A stretch of DNA of 41,160 nucleotides from Caldalkalibacillus mannanilyticus JCM 10596 (GTDB taxonomy: Bacteria; Bacillota; Bacilli; Caldalkalibacillales; JCM-10596), in NCBI RefSeq assembly GCF_000615945.1, contig NZ_BAMO01000045.1, positions 1 to 41,160 on the forward strand, written 5' to 3'. Made by a program: the position numbers and the translations under genes. This document shows, one piece after another, positions 30,967-39,323 of the stretch; the stretch's first letter is position 1; every line of letters begins with the position of its first letter. The notes beneath the pieces were generated by a model. That model saw nothing but the letters and a program-made list of their open reading frames with translations, made no database searches and was not told the origin of the DNA.

Positions 30967-32183
30967 GTCTTCCACCTTCTTTTTTGCCAATGATGTGCTA
31001 GACAAATCAACAAGATACAGCCAAGAAGGATTCCTACTAGTACGTTATAAGCTAGAAAGGCATCCTGCTCCTCTGCCTGTCCAAAGATCGAAAAAACGAG
31101 CTGCAAAGCCCACGTATTGATCATATACTCTCCCAGCTTCTCTAACCATGCGGGAAAATAGACACGAGGCAGAAGATGCCCTCCGGCTATCACACCTAGC
31201 ATCATGGTCACTACGCTTATCCATTGATAGATTCTGTCACTTTTAAATACAGTCTGAAGCATGATAAAAAAGGAAACAAAGACACCATTCACCACAGCTA
31301 GTCCCGCAATCATATGGCTAGGCGAATCCACTTCTACATCCCAGTAGCTTAGTAATAGGGCAAGTCCGATTGTAATTGGCAGCAGTAGAGTAACAGCACT
31401 CATCAACTGAGCTAAGCTCACTTGCACGTCCGTAATCCCCCTAGAAAGAAGGCGTTGACGGAGGGACAAGTTTTTCTGCTCCTGGGTCAAGAAAAGAATG
31501 CCGTAGCTCCAAATCATCATAAGAAGCAAATAACAGGAAAGAAGATAATATTGAAGAAGATCCTTCTGAAAAACACTTTCTTTCACCTGCACATCATAGA
31601 TATCTCCTCGCCCTAGAGTATGCAAGGAAAAACGAACGATACTTTTTCTAAATTCTTCTTGGCGCTCCTCTATTGATACATTTTCTTCTCTTAAAAAATA
31701 GGTAATCGTATTGATCCCACTCTGTGCTGCGGAGGTAAAATGAGCGGCACTTTCCATCAGGTACCTGACCAAAATGGACTGGAGAGGCTGCCTCTGATTA
31801 CCAATCACCTCTACAGGGGTGTTGTTACCTCTTTTCACCTCACGGCTAAAGCCTTGAGGAAGAATGATCATAGCGGCAATTTGATTCTCCTGCATGAGCT
31901 GCCAAGCATGGGCTTCATCTGTTTGAATGGTATCTATTAAGCTGCTCAGATGCTTGCTTTGTACAAGCTGTTGAATGACAAACTTGGTTTCCAACGTGTC
32001 ATCCTGGTCTACGACAGCCACTTTAAACAATTGTACACGCGCTTCCTCAGAAACGAGCTGGTTTGCGACAATTCCCAAGCCAATGACAAAGAGGACTGGT
32101 GCGATCAATAGCACCAGACCCATCTTCCAATTTTGTACCATCATTTTTAGTTGAAACCAAACAACCCACAGCATATTTTTCAC
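30963..32183 (-). CDS. ABC-2 type permease, first subunit
   Basis: A membrane protein of about 406 residues with the same layout as its partner: N-terminal helix (MGLVLLIAPVLFVIGLGIVA), a large external domain starting FKVAVVDQDDTLETKFVI, and a C-terminal bundle of helices. GTG 32183 has AGGTG six bases upstream. GTG 32192 or ATG 32174 are alternatives. It lies 15 bases after the DUF6583-like gene and overlaps the next permease. Together with the ATPase the genes form a complete ABC-2 exporter, of a type seen with peptides, drugs or surface polymers. Confidence 0.8.
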   Translation of the reverse strand: MKNMLWVVWFQLKMMVQNWKMGLVLLIAPVLFVIGLGIVANQLVSEEARVQLFKVAVVDQDDTLETKFVIQQLVQSKHLSSLIDTIQTDEAHAWQLMQENQIAAMIILPQGFSREVKRGNNTPVEVIGNQRQPLQSILVRYLMESAAHFTSAAQSGINTITYFLREENVSIEERQEEFRKSIVRFSLHTLGRGDIYDVQVKESVFQKDLLQYYLLSCYLLLMMIWSYGILFLTQEQKNLSLRQRLLSRGITDVQVSLAQLMSAVTLLLPITIGLALLLSYWDVEVDSPSHMIAGLAVVNGVFVSFFIMLQTVFKSDRIYQWISVVTMMLGVIAGGHLLPRVYFPAWLEKLGEYMINTWALQLVFSIFGQAEEQDAFLAYNVLVGILLGCILLICLAHHWQKRRWKT

Positions 32184-32198
32184 TATATTCACCTGCTA

Positions 32199-33866
32199 CT
32201 ATTCGCCTAGACCAAGTCCTTCTAACACGCCGGCTAAGCTTTCTTGCATTTGCATTACAATACTAAACATATCAAATTGTGTAAGCTCGACGACATTCAA
32301 GCCCTCTTGTGGAGCAGAAGATAGAGAAGGAACCTCTATTTGATCCTTTAGAAACACTTGTGAATCAAGCGTGAAGAAAAGCGCCATAGGCATCCCTTCT
32401 ACATTCAGCTCAATATCATATACTTGCTTGGCATATTTGTCTTTTAGACTAATATCCTGTTCCTCCTTAATACTACCACTAATCTGGGGAAGATGATCAA
32501 CTTCTGTACCAGATAATGAGAAGGAGAAGTCTCGATCCACCTCATGTTTAGCTGCTGTTCCTTTGAAGGTCGAATTCAGTTGTAAACCTGCATCAAACTC
32601 CGTCATCCCGTCTAGCTCAAAGACAAAATTGACTTGTAGATTCTCTGTGCTTCCTTCCTTCTGCTTTTCTGTGGATTCTGTTAGTTCAAAAGCTAATCTG
32701 TCTCCACTTTGATCCAGAGGTTTCAGCTCCACGATAAACTCTTTATTTGTGATGTTTTCCTTGGAAATATTTTTTGTGGCAACTAAGAAGCGAACCGGCT
32801 CTTCCTCTTCACTAGCTAGTTCAACACTTACACTACGATCCACAATGCGATTCTTCTTATCAATTAATAAGACAGATTCAAAGCCTTGAGTAAACTGAAG
32901 CTGACTCATTGCTTCTTTTGCCTCCTGTAATCCTTCGAGTATTTTTTCCTTCACCATAGCTTCATCCGTTAAATCTTCTGCTGGCGCAAACTCTCCTTTA
33001 AATGCCCCTGCTTCTGCTAAAAACTTGATACGAGTCGCAATCATCTGTTGCAGCTCGACATCCTCAATGAGCTGATCGATGAAGCTATTTAAGAACTCCT
33101 GCGTTTCTGTAGGCGAAAGCTTCAGAGCCACTTCTCGTAGCTTCAGCGTTTCTCCTTGATATTCATAGCTGACATCCTTCGTTAAATAAAAGTACTCATC
33201 CTTTAATTGACTCATAAAAAAGGTATTATAACGCTTCGACAAATCCTCTTGCTCCTGAACCGACAGCTTCAAATCATCCCACTTTAAAGTCGTTTGAAGG
33301 GTATCTGGACCATCATACGAGGGGTCTCCTTTTCTCATCAATTCACCGAATTGATCTGAATTCATATAGAAATATTTGTCGTATAGCATAGGCAGATACA
33401 ATTTATATTGTTCAGGTGATTGATAAAATTCAAGATCAAAGGCACTCGTGCCTCCCACTTCTAAAGAGATTAGGCTGTTGCTCACTTCTTTTACAGGGTC
33501 CTGTTCGGCTTTGATCACTAAACTTGCTTGCTTCAACAAGTCTTGAATCATGTTCATTTCCGAATTCATGATCTCTGACTCAAAATTTCCTTTTAACCGC
33601 AATTCCGTTAACGAGGGTTGCTTTAAAATAGCCTCTTGAAACTCAAACTGCTCGCCATATTTTTCTTTCCATTCCTTACTTGTTTCTTTCATTGTCGTAT
33701 ACTCTGCAAGGAAATAAGTCCCTTTGGGAGTGTTGCTAAGAAAGAAAGCGTACGTGACTGCTCCCCCTATTAAAAGCGTCACCAGTCCTGCGATCACAAT
33801 CCACAGCTTACTCTTGTTTCTCTTGCTCTGTATACCTTCTCCAGTTTCTAATGATGTTTGATTCAT
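32199..33866 (-). CDS. DUF6583-like membrane-anchored extracytoplasmic protein
   Basis: A 555-residue protein with a short cytoplasmic tail, one transmembrane helix at about residues 21-44 (LWIVIAGLVTLLIGGAVTYA) and a large external domain rich in Glu/Lys/Ser and beta-type sequence. I recognise it as similar to the uncharacterised DUF6583 family, which tends to occur with ABC-2 transporters. No catalytic motif is visible. CAAGGAGG upstream of ATG supports the start. It is the first gene of the ABC-2 operon. Spo0A-like boxes in the divergent region may regulate it. Confidence 0.7.
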   Translation of the reverse strand: MNQTSLETGEGIQSKRNKSKLWIVIAGLVTLLIGGAVTYAFFLSNTPKGTYFLAEYTTMKETSKEWKEKYGEQFEFQEAILKQPSLTELRLKGNFESEIMNSEMNMIQDLLKQASLVIKAEQDPVKEVSNSLISLEVGGTSAFDLEFYQSPEQYKLYLPMLYDKYFYMNSDQFGELMRKGDPSYDGPDTLQTTLKWDDLKLSVQEQEDLSKRYNTFFMSQLKDEYFYLTKDVSYEYQGETLKLREVALKLSPTETQEFLNSFIDQLIEDVELQQMIATRIKFLAEAGAFKGEFAPAEDLTDEAMVKEKILEGLQEAKEAMSQLQFTQGFESVLLIDKKNRIVDRSVSVELASEEEEPVRFLVATKNISKENITNKEFIVELKPLDQSGDRLAFELTESTEKQKEGSTENLQVNFVFELDGMTEFDAGLQLNSTFKGTAAKHEVDRDFSFSLSGTEVDHLPQISGSIKEEQDISLKDKYAKQVYDIELNVEGMPMALFFTLDSQVFLKDQIEVPSLSSAPQEGLNVVELTQFDMFSIVMQMQESLAGVLEGLGLGE

Positions 33867-33898
33867 TCTGTTCCTCCTTGATTGTAATAGAAAATAGA

Positions 33899-33925
33899 AA
33901 CAAGGACATGATCAACGTCCTTGTT
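33899..33925. other. Hairpin in the leader of the ABC-2 operon
   Basis: AACAAGGAC (33899-33907) pairs perfectly with GTCCTTGTT (33917-33925) around a 9-base loop. On the minus strand a short T-rich stretch follows, so it could attenuate the operon. On the plus strand there is no T-run. Confidence 0.4.
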
Positions 33926-33942
33926 CCTCCTACTAACATTTA

Positions 33943-34031
33943 TTCGACAAAAAGAACTGTTTTCCTACTTCTTTTTCGACAAAAATAACCTTTTTTCTAC
34001 TTCATTGGTAAATTTCAAACATTTTTCTACA
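33943..34031. promoter_or_regulatory. Array of Spo0A-like boxes between divergent genes
   Basis: TTCGACA at 33943-33949 and 33975-33981 are two perfect 0A boxes (TGTCGAA on the minus strand). TTCTACT (33995-34001) and TTCTACA (34025-34031) are related. Start-to-start intervals are 32, 20 and 30 bases, close to whole helical turns. A possible -10 for the kinase gene, TAGAAT, is at 34064-34069. Confidence 0.5.
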
Positions 34032-34114
34032 ATCAGCTGAAAAATATTGTCGTCTAGCCTAGATAGAATAAGTGCGCTATGATGAATGAAAAGTGGAAAT
34101 GAGGAGGGGATCCT

Positions 34115-36253
34115 ATGTTTTTGTTCAGACCGGGGGGCACAAAGAAAGTAAGGCTGCTTTTCTCTCTTCTTCTATTTGTACACATTCTGTTCTTGCTATC
34201 TGCTGGCACACCGATCGCGAACTCACTAGTCCAAGCAGAACAAAAAACTGACTTCTATGCTGCACTAGAAAGCGAAAGAGGATTCTTCTCTTCCATCCGA
34301 GTAGCATTTGATCCTCACTTACCTCCGTTTCAGTTTCTTGAAGGTCAGGAGTACCGCGGCTTTAATATGGATCTGATGCAAGTCATTGCCGAAGCAGAAG
34401 GACTGCAAATCCACTGGGTTCCTATGACACTGAGCGATTCTGTTACAGCCTTGGAGCAAGGAAGCATCGATGTGATATTAGGTGTTCACTATAAAGCCCA
34501 TTTCTATGAAGGAATGGAGTTTTCCGAACGTTTTTTCACCTCCTCCATCATTATGCTTATTCCCAAAGAAGAAACAGACATCAAGAGTCTGTCCGATCTT
34601 TCAGAACGGGTTGTCGCCATGCAGAGAGATACCCTGGAATACGACTTTCTACAAAATATACGTAGAATTAAGTATCATATTACTTCAAATCAGGAGGAAG
34701 CACTGCGCCTCTTAACCATGGGACGAGCGGATGCGTTTGTTGGAAGCAGGAAAACAGCAGAGTATTTTTTACAGAAGCAAGGTTTAGAGGATCAGTACCT
34801 ATTTATTGAGCGTTATGTTTTACCTCTAGAATACACCTTGGCGGTTGACCAGCAGAATCCTTTGCTTCTGCAAGCTCTGAATCGCGGGCTTCAAACCACC
34901 ATGGTCAATGGCTCCTACAAGCAGTTATATGATCAATGGTTTCAGGATGAAAGCAGTACATTGCGTAAACGCTTGGAACAAACAATACAGCTTTTTATCC
35001 TTGTTGGAGCCGCTGCCTCTGGTCTCTTCTTCATCGGACTCCGCTGGAATCGACAGCTCAAAAAGCAAGTAGATAAGAAAACGGAGGCTCTTCTCTTACT
35101 CAATCATTCCTTGACCAGGCAAGTTCAAGAAACCAAAAACAGCCAACAATTAAAAGAACAAATTCTAGATAGCAGCCCTAGAGGAATTGTAACCTTTGAC
35201 CGCCATGGCGAAATTACCTCCATCAATACGAAAGCTATGACTCTAGGAAATATAGAAGGCAATCCAGTAGGAAGCATGTATCATAGCATCCCCATTCTAT
35301 CCCACCTTCTATCAAGCAAGCTTGACGAGGTGATGAAGCTGGGGAAACAGTTTCATGGAGAAGCAACCTTGAAGATAGAAAAAGAGGAGCGTTTTTTGCG
35401 TTACTATGTCTATCCTCTCTATGATTATCAGAATCAAATGATTGGAACCATTCTATCCTTTGAAGATATGACAGATGAAAAAAAAGTAAGAGAACAGCTA
35501 TTTGAACAAGAAAAAAGCCAAGCATTAATCCAGCTTGTTGCCGGACTTGCTCATGAAATACGAAACCCTCTCACCTCTATAAAAACATTTGTTGAGCTGA
35601 TTCCTAGTAAAATTCACAGTGCTAGATTCCAACAAGAAATCACGACCCATGTACCTAAAGAAATCGAACGTCTTAATCAGTTGATTGAAGAGCTGATGAA
35701 TTATGCCAAGCCCAAAAGCATGAGCAAAGAGCTGATTAATGTGACCGAACTAATTGAGTCAACAATTATCCTCTTCGAGCGATTAGCAGAACACAAAGGC
35801 TTTTCGATTGAAACTAAGCTAGAAACACCCTTGTTCATCAAAGCAGATTCCAATCAGCTGAAGCAGATCATGATCAATCTCTTTTTAAATTCTATTGAAG
35901 CCTTAGAAGAGAAGGTCAAGGATGATCCACCCTCTCCTCTTGACTCGCCCAAAAATGAAAGCGATATCTTTATCCATGCATGGTCTGAGGGAACAACTGA
36001 TGGCAATAGAGTGTTCATCCAGCTTCAAGATAAAGGGGCGGGGATGAGTAAGACTCAGCTAAAAAAAGTGATGGAGCCGTTCTATACGACCAAAGCCCAA
36101 GGAACTGGACTCGGGTTGGCGATCTCTCACCAATTTATTCATGAAAATGGAGGGACCCTACACATCGAAAGTGAAGAAGGAGTGGGAACAACCATGATCT
36201 TATCTTTTAGAAAGGATGGCAAAGAAAATGACCAAGAATCTATTAATTATTGA
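34115..36253 (+). CDS. Sensor histidine kinase with fused periplasmic-type solute-binding domain
   Basis: A 712-residue membrane kinase. In order: signal/TM segment (12-35), an extracytoplasmic SBP_bac_3-type amino-acid-like binding domain (about 60-285; RVAFDPHLPPFQFLEG, FNMDLMQVIAEAEGL), a second TM helix (about 292-310), a coiled linker, a PAS domain (about 350-455; SSPRGIVTFDRHGEI) and a HisKA/HATPase core. The phospho-acceptor is His480 in GLAHEIRNPLTS. The N box NLFLNSIEAL, G1 DKGAGM, and GTGLGLAIS are intact. GAGGAGGGG precedes ATG. Its stop overlaps the response-regulator gene. Likely senses the substrate of the TRAP transporter encoded downstream, a C4-dicarboxylate-like or amino-acid ligand by analogy. 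Confidence 0.88.
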   Translation: MFLFRPGGTKKVRLLFSLLLFVHILFLLSAGTPIANSLVQAEQKTDFYAALESERGFFSSIRVAFDPHLPPFQFLEGQEYRGFNMDLMQVIAEAEGLQIHWVPMTLSDSVTALEQGSIDVILGVHYKAHFYEGMEFSERFFTSSIIMLIPKEETDIKSLSDLSERVVAMQRDTLEYDFLQNIRRIKYHITSNQEEALRLLTMGRADAFVGSRKTAEYFLQKQGLEDQYLFIERYVLPLEYTLAVDQQNPLLLQALNRGLQTTMVNGSYKQLYDQWFQDESSTLRKRLEQTIQLFILVGAAASGLFFIGLRWNRQLKKQVDKKTEALLLLNHSLTRQVQETKNSQQLKEQILDSSPRGIVTFDRHGEITSINTKAMTLGNIEGNPVGSMYHSIPILSHLLSSKLDEVMKLGKQFHGEATLKIEKEERFLRYYVYPLYDYQNQMIGTILSFEDMTDEKKVREQLFEQEKSQALIQLVAGLAHEIRNPLTSIKTFVELIPSKIHSARFQQEITTHVPKEIERLNQLIEELMNYAKPKSMSKELINVTELIESTIILFERLAEHKGFSIETKLETPLFIKADSNQLKQIMINLFLNSIEALEEKVKDDPPSPLDSPKNESDIFIHAWSEGTTDGNRVFIQLQDKGAGMSKTQLKKVMEPFYTTKAQGTGLGLAISHQFIHENGGTLHIESEEGVGTTMILSFRKDGKENDQESINY

Positions 36254-37602
36254 TGATGAAGCGGCTATTTGTTCTTCCTTAGCATTTGCCCTAGAAGATG
36301 AATTCCTTGTACAGAGTACCACTGACCCTTTTGAAGGAATGGAGTGGGTCAAGCAACAAAGCTTTGATATTTGCTTACTAGATTTAAAAATAGGAAAAAT
36401 CGATGGTTTAGAGGTACTAACCGAATTAAAAAGGCATCAGCCTGAGCTCATTGTCATCATCATGACTGCCTATGGAAGCATCTCATCCTCCGTAGAAGCC
36501 ATAAAAAAAGGAGCCTATTCCTATCTTACCAAGCCCCTTCATATAGAGGAGCTATTGACTCTTCTGGGACAAGCCCTACATGTACAGAAACTAAATCAAC
36601 AAGTGGAGTTTCTAAGTCAAGAGCTCGAAAAAAAGTACGGCTACCAAGGAATGATTGGTAAAACACCTGTGATGAAGCATGTCTTTCAGCTCATAGATAA
36701 GCTGAAGGATATTGACACCAATGTCCTAATTACAGGCGAAAGCGGGACGGGAAAAGAATTAGTGGCAAGAGGCATCCATTTTTCCGGCAAAAGAAAGAAA
36801 GAGCATTTTGAAGTGGTCAACTGCGCAGCCATTCCGGAAACATTGCTAGAAAGCGAATTATTTGGTCATGAAAAAGGAGCTTTCACTGGGGCAACATCTC
36901 GTCGAGAAGGAAAGTTTCTTTTAGCTAACCAAGGAACCATTTTTTTAGATGAAATTGGCGATATGTCTGTTTCCTTACAAGCCAAGCTCCTGCGTGTCCT
37001 TCAACAAAAGGAGATCACTCCCGTTGGCTCAGATCAAACCATCAAGCTAGATGTGCGAGTGATTGCTGCGACCAACCGCGACCTAAAGCAAGCCGTAAAA
37101 CTGGGGGAATTTCGCAGTGATTTATTTTTTCGCTTGAACGTTGTGGAGATTCAATTACCCCCTCTTAGAGAGAGGAAAAAAGATATTCCTTTTTTAATGC
37201 ATCATTTTATTCATAAATACAATCAAGAGCTGGGCAAAAACGTGAAAGGCTTCTCCCCTCAGGCATTAGAATGCTTGCAGAACTATGATTACCCAGGCAA
37301 TATTCGAGAGCTCGCTAACCTAATCGAATCAGATGGTAATGTCCGATTCTGAATATATTAGATTAGAAGACCTATCCAAGGAAGTAAAACAGGAAACCAC
37401 ACTTTCTCTCAACCCAGAGAATCTAGAAGCTTCTATTCAACAGCTCGTCGGCTTGCCGTTAAAAGAGGTTGAAAGAAAGGTTATTCTCGCTACGCTCGCA
37501 CAATACCAGGGACATCGGCGAAAAACAGCAGAGGTCCTTGGAATCAGTGAACGAGGGCTGCGGGAAAAGCTTAAGTTATACAAAGGAACGATCGAAGAAT
37601 GA
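36228..37602 (+). CDS. NtrC-family sigma-54-dependent response regulator, frameshift-interrupted
   Basis: A regulator of about 457 residues with all three NtrC-type domains. The receiver (1-118) has acceptor Asp52 in CLLDLKIG. The AAA+ domain has Walker A GESGTGKE, the sigma-54 contact loop GAFTGA and Walker B GTIFLDEIGDM. The Fis-type helix-turn-helix (GHRRKTAEVLGISERGLREKL) is at the C-terminus. The frame stops at 37352, and the +1 frame continues from MVMSDSEYIRLEDL. One base seems extra near 37326-37332 (LIE-xMVMSD junction). ATG 36228 is favoured (AAAGGA 11 bases upstream) over ATG 36216, and both overlap the kinase gene. Its probable target is the -24/-12 promoter at 37739-37754. Confidence 0.87.
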
Positions 37603-37605
37603 GAA

Positions 37606-37642
37606 AGCGGAAAAACCTGCCGATGCGGAAGTTTTTTCCGCT
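37606..37642 (+). terminator. Terminator after the two-component genes
   Basis: AGCGGAAAAA (37606-37615) pairs with TTTTTCCGCT (37633-37642), followed by CTTTTTTTCC, four bases after the regulator stop. Confidence 0.8.
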
Positions 37643-37738
37643 CTTTTTTTCCTTTTGGCATTCTATGCTCATCATGCTTTCTCGGTAAAAATGTATGCGC
37701 TTCCGATTGTGTAGCCTAGCCATAGGAAAAAAATAGAG

Positions 37739-37754
37739 TTGGCATATATTTTGC
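37739..37754 (+). promoter_or_regulatory. Sigma-54 (-24/-12) promoter of the TAXI-TRAP operon
   Basis: TTGGCATATATTTTGC has the invariant GG and GC dinucleotides separated by exactly 10 bases and matches the TTGGCAC-N5-TTGC consensus nearly fully. It lies 49 bases before the TAXI gene and directly downstream of a sigma-54 activator gene. No clear activator palindrome was identified between 37643 and 37738. Confidence 0.85.
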
Positions 37755-37802
37755 GAATAGATCTATGAAAAATCAAAAAACTCAAATTTGGAGGGGTCTA
37801 AA

Positions 37803-38798
37803 ATGAAAAAAACAGGGCTAGGATTACTTGTACTTTTATTTACTCTTGGCATGGTGCTTACAGCTTGCAGCAGTACCACCACGGAACAATCCCAAGGAGA
37901 AAGCACAAAAGCTCAAGATGATTTATTCGTGACAATCGCTACGGGAGGAACCTCTGGTGTCTACTACCCCATTGGAGGAGCCCTTGCCAGCCTCTATGAG
38001 AAAGAGCTAGGTATTGGCACCTCAGTACAAGCCACGGGTGCCTCTGTAGAAAATGTAAACCTATTAGCGACGAATAACGCTGAGTTAGCCATTACAATGG
38101 CAGATACAGTATTACAAGCCTACCAAGGCTTTGGTGCCTTTGAAGGGAAAGAACCGATGGAGGAATTACGCGGTTTGGCTGGACTTTATCCTAACTATGT
38201 CCAAATTGTCACCACCAAAGCATCGGGAATCAAAACATTTGAGGATTTAAGAGGAAAACGAGTCGGAGTGGGAGCACCCAATTCTGGGGTTGAGCTTAAC
38301 GCACGTATGATGTTTGAAGCCCATGGAATGAACTATGAAGACATCCAAGAGGATTATCTTTCCTACAGTGAAGCCATTGATCAAATCAAAAACGGAATGA
38401 TCGATGCCGCTTTTGTGACAAGCGGGGTCCCAAACTCAACCGTCATTGACCTACAAACCACTCAGGATGTCGTTATTGTACCTGTAGAGGGAGCTGGAAT
38501 GGAAAAGCTACAAGAATTATATCCTTTCTTTTCAGCCAATGTTATTCCAGCGGGAACCTACGGAAATGAAGAAGATATTCCTACAGCAAGTATTCAAAAC
38601 CTGCTGCTAGTCAACAAAGACCTATCTGAAGAAGTGGTCTATCAAATGACCAAGCTGTTGTTTGAAAACGTAAATCAAATTCATAGCTCTCATCATGCCG
38701 CTACAGATATTTCCTTGGACACCGTCACCGAAGGAATGGTTGTGCCATGGCATCCAGGAGCAGAGAAATACTATAAAGAAGTGGGAGCTATGAAATAA
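37803..38798 (+). CDS. TAXI-family TRAP transporter solute-binding lipoprotein
   Basis: A 331-residue extracytoplasmic binding protein. The lipoprotein signal ends LTAC with Cys22, followed by a Ser/Thr linker. The mature protein starts FVTIATGGTSGVYYPIGGALA, the hallmark of TAXI (TRAP-associated extracytoplasmic immunogenic) proteins, with VQATGASVENVNLLATNNAELAI further on. ATG 37803 follows GGAGGGG. A TTG at 37788 would bury it. It delivers substrate (known TAXI ligands include glutamate, glutamine and 2-oxoglutarate-type compounds) to the fused permease encoded at 39324. A sigma-54 promoter lies upstream. Confidence 0.92.
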   Translation: MKKTGLGLLVLLFTLGMVLTACSSTTTEQSQGESTKAQDDLFVTIATGGTSGVYYPIGGALASLYEKELGIGTSVQATGASVENVNLLATNNAELAITMADTVLQAYQGFGAFEGKEPMEELRGLAGLYPNYVQIVTTKASGIKTFEDLRGKRVGVGAPNSGVELNARMMFEAHGMNYEDIQEDYLSYSEAIDQIKNGMIDAAFVTSGVPNSTVIDLQTTQDVVIVPVEGAGMEKLQELYPFFSANVIPAGTYGNEEDIPTASIQNLLLVNKDLSEEVVYQMTKLLFENVNQIHSSHHAATDISLDTVTEGMVVPWHPGAEKYYKEVGAMK

Positions 38799-38802
38799 TG
38801 CC

Positions 38803-39318
38803 ATGAGGAACGTGACATCCACCATGTTCTCACAGAGAGTCTATCTCTATGGCTTTGCTTTGCTCTTACTTCTTGCCATCGCTTTGCTCGGCTTTTTCCT
38901 ACAAGCTTCTGCCCATCACTCTGGGCAGAAGCTCATCATTCAACATCAAAAGACCGCTGAAATATATAACCAGATAGACATCGAGCGAGGAGATCGCATT
39001 GAGGTTGCGTGGATTCATTCTGTAGAAAAAACACCCTGGTCTGAAATATTTGAGGTGACCCATGAAGGGCAACTACAGCTCATTGAAACAAGATTTCAAT
39101 CTTTTGGAGCTGGAGTTCCCCATCTCGCCCTTAGTGAGGACATGCATACAGAAGACGGCTATACCGTGATTACAGGTTTCTCTCACATCCTGCCGCATTA
39201 CCGGTGGATTCATTCTCAACAGGCGGAGTTCTCCATCTCCATCAATGGAGAAAGGATAATGGCACCGCATGACCTGCCCCATCATCACCCCATAGAAATG
39301 TGTATTGAAAAGAGGTGA
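38803..39318 (+). CDS. DUF1850 protein of TAXI-TRAP operons
   Basis: A 171-residue protein with one N-terminal membrane helix (residues 13-33, YGFALLLLLAIALLGFFL) and a small external domain. The motif WIHSVEKTPWSEIFEV marks DUF1850, a family found almost only between TAXI-binding and fused TRAP permease genes. Its role is not known. It begins four bases after the TAXI stop, and its end overlaps the region of the TRAP gene start. The AUG at 38803 has only a weak upstream site; coupling to the TAXI gene is likely. Confidence 0.8.
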   Translation: MRNVTSTMFSQRVYLYGFALLLLLAIALLGFFLQASAHHSGQKLIIQHQKTAEIYNQIDIERGDRIEVAWIHSVEKTPWSEIFEVTHEGQLQLIETRFQSFGAGVPHLALSEDMHTEDGYTVITGFSHILPHYRWIHSQQAEFSISINGERIMAPHDLPHHHPIEMCIEKR

Positions 39319-39323
39319 GCAAA

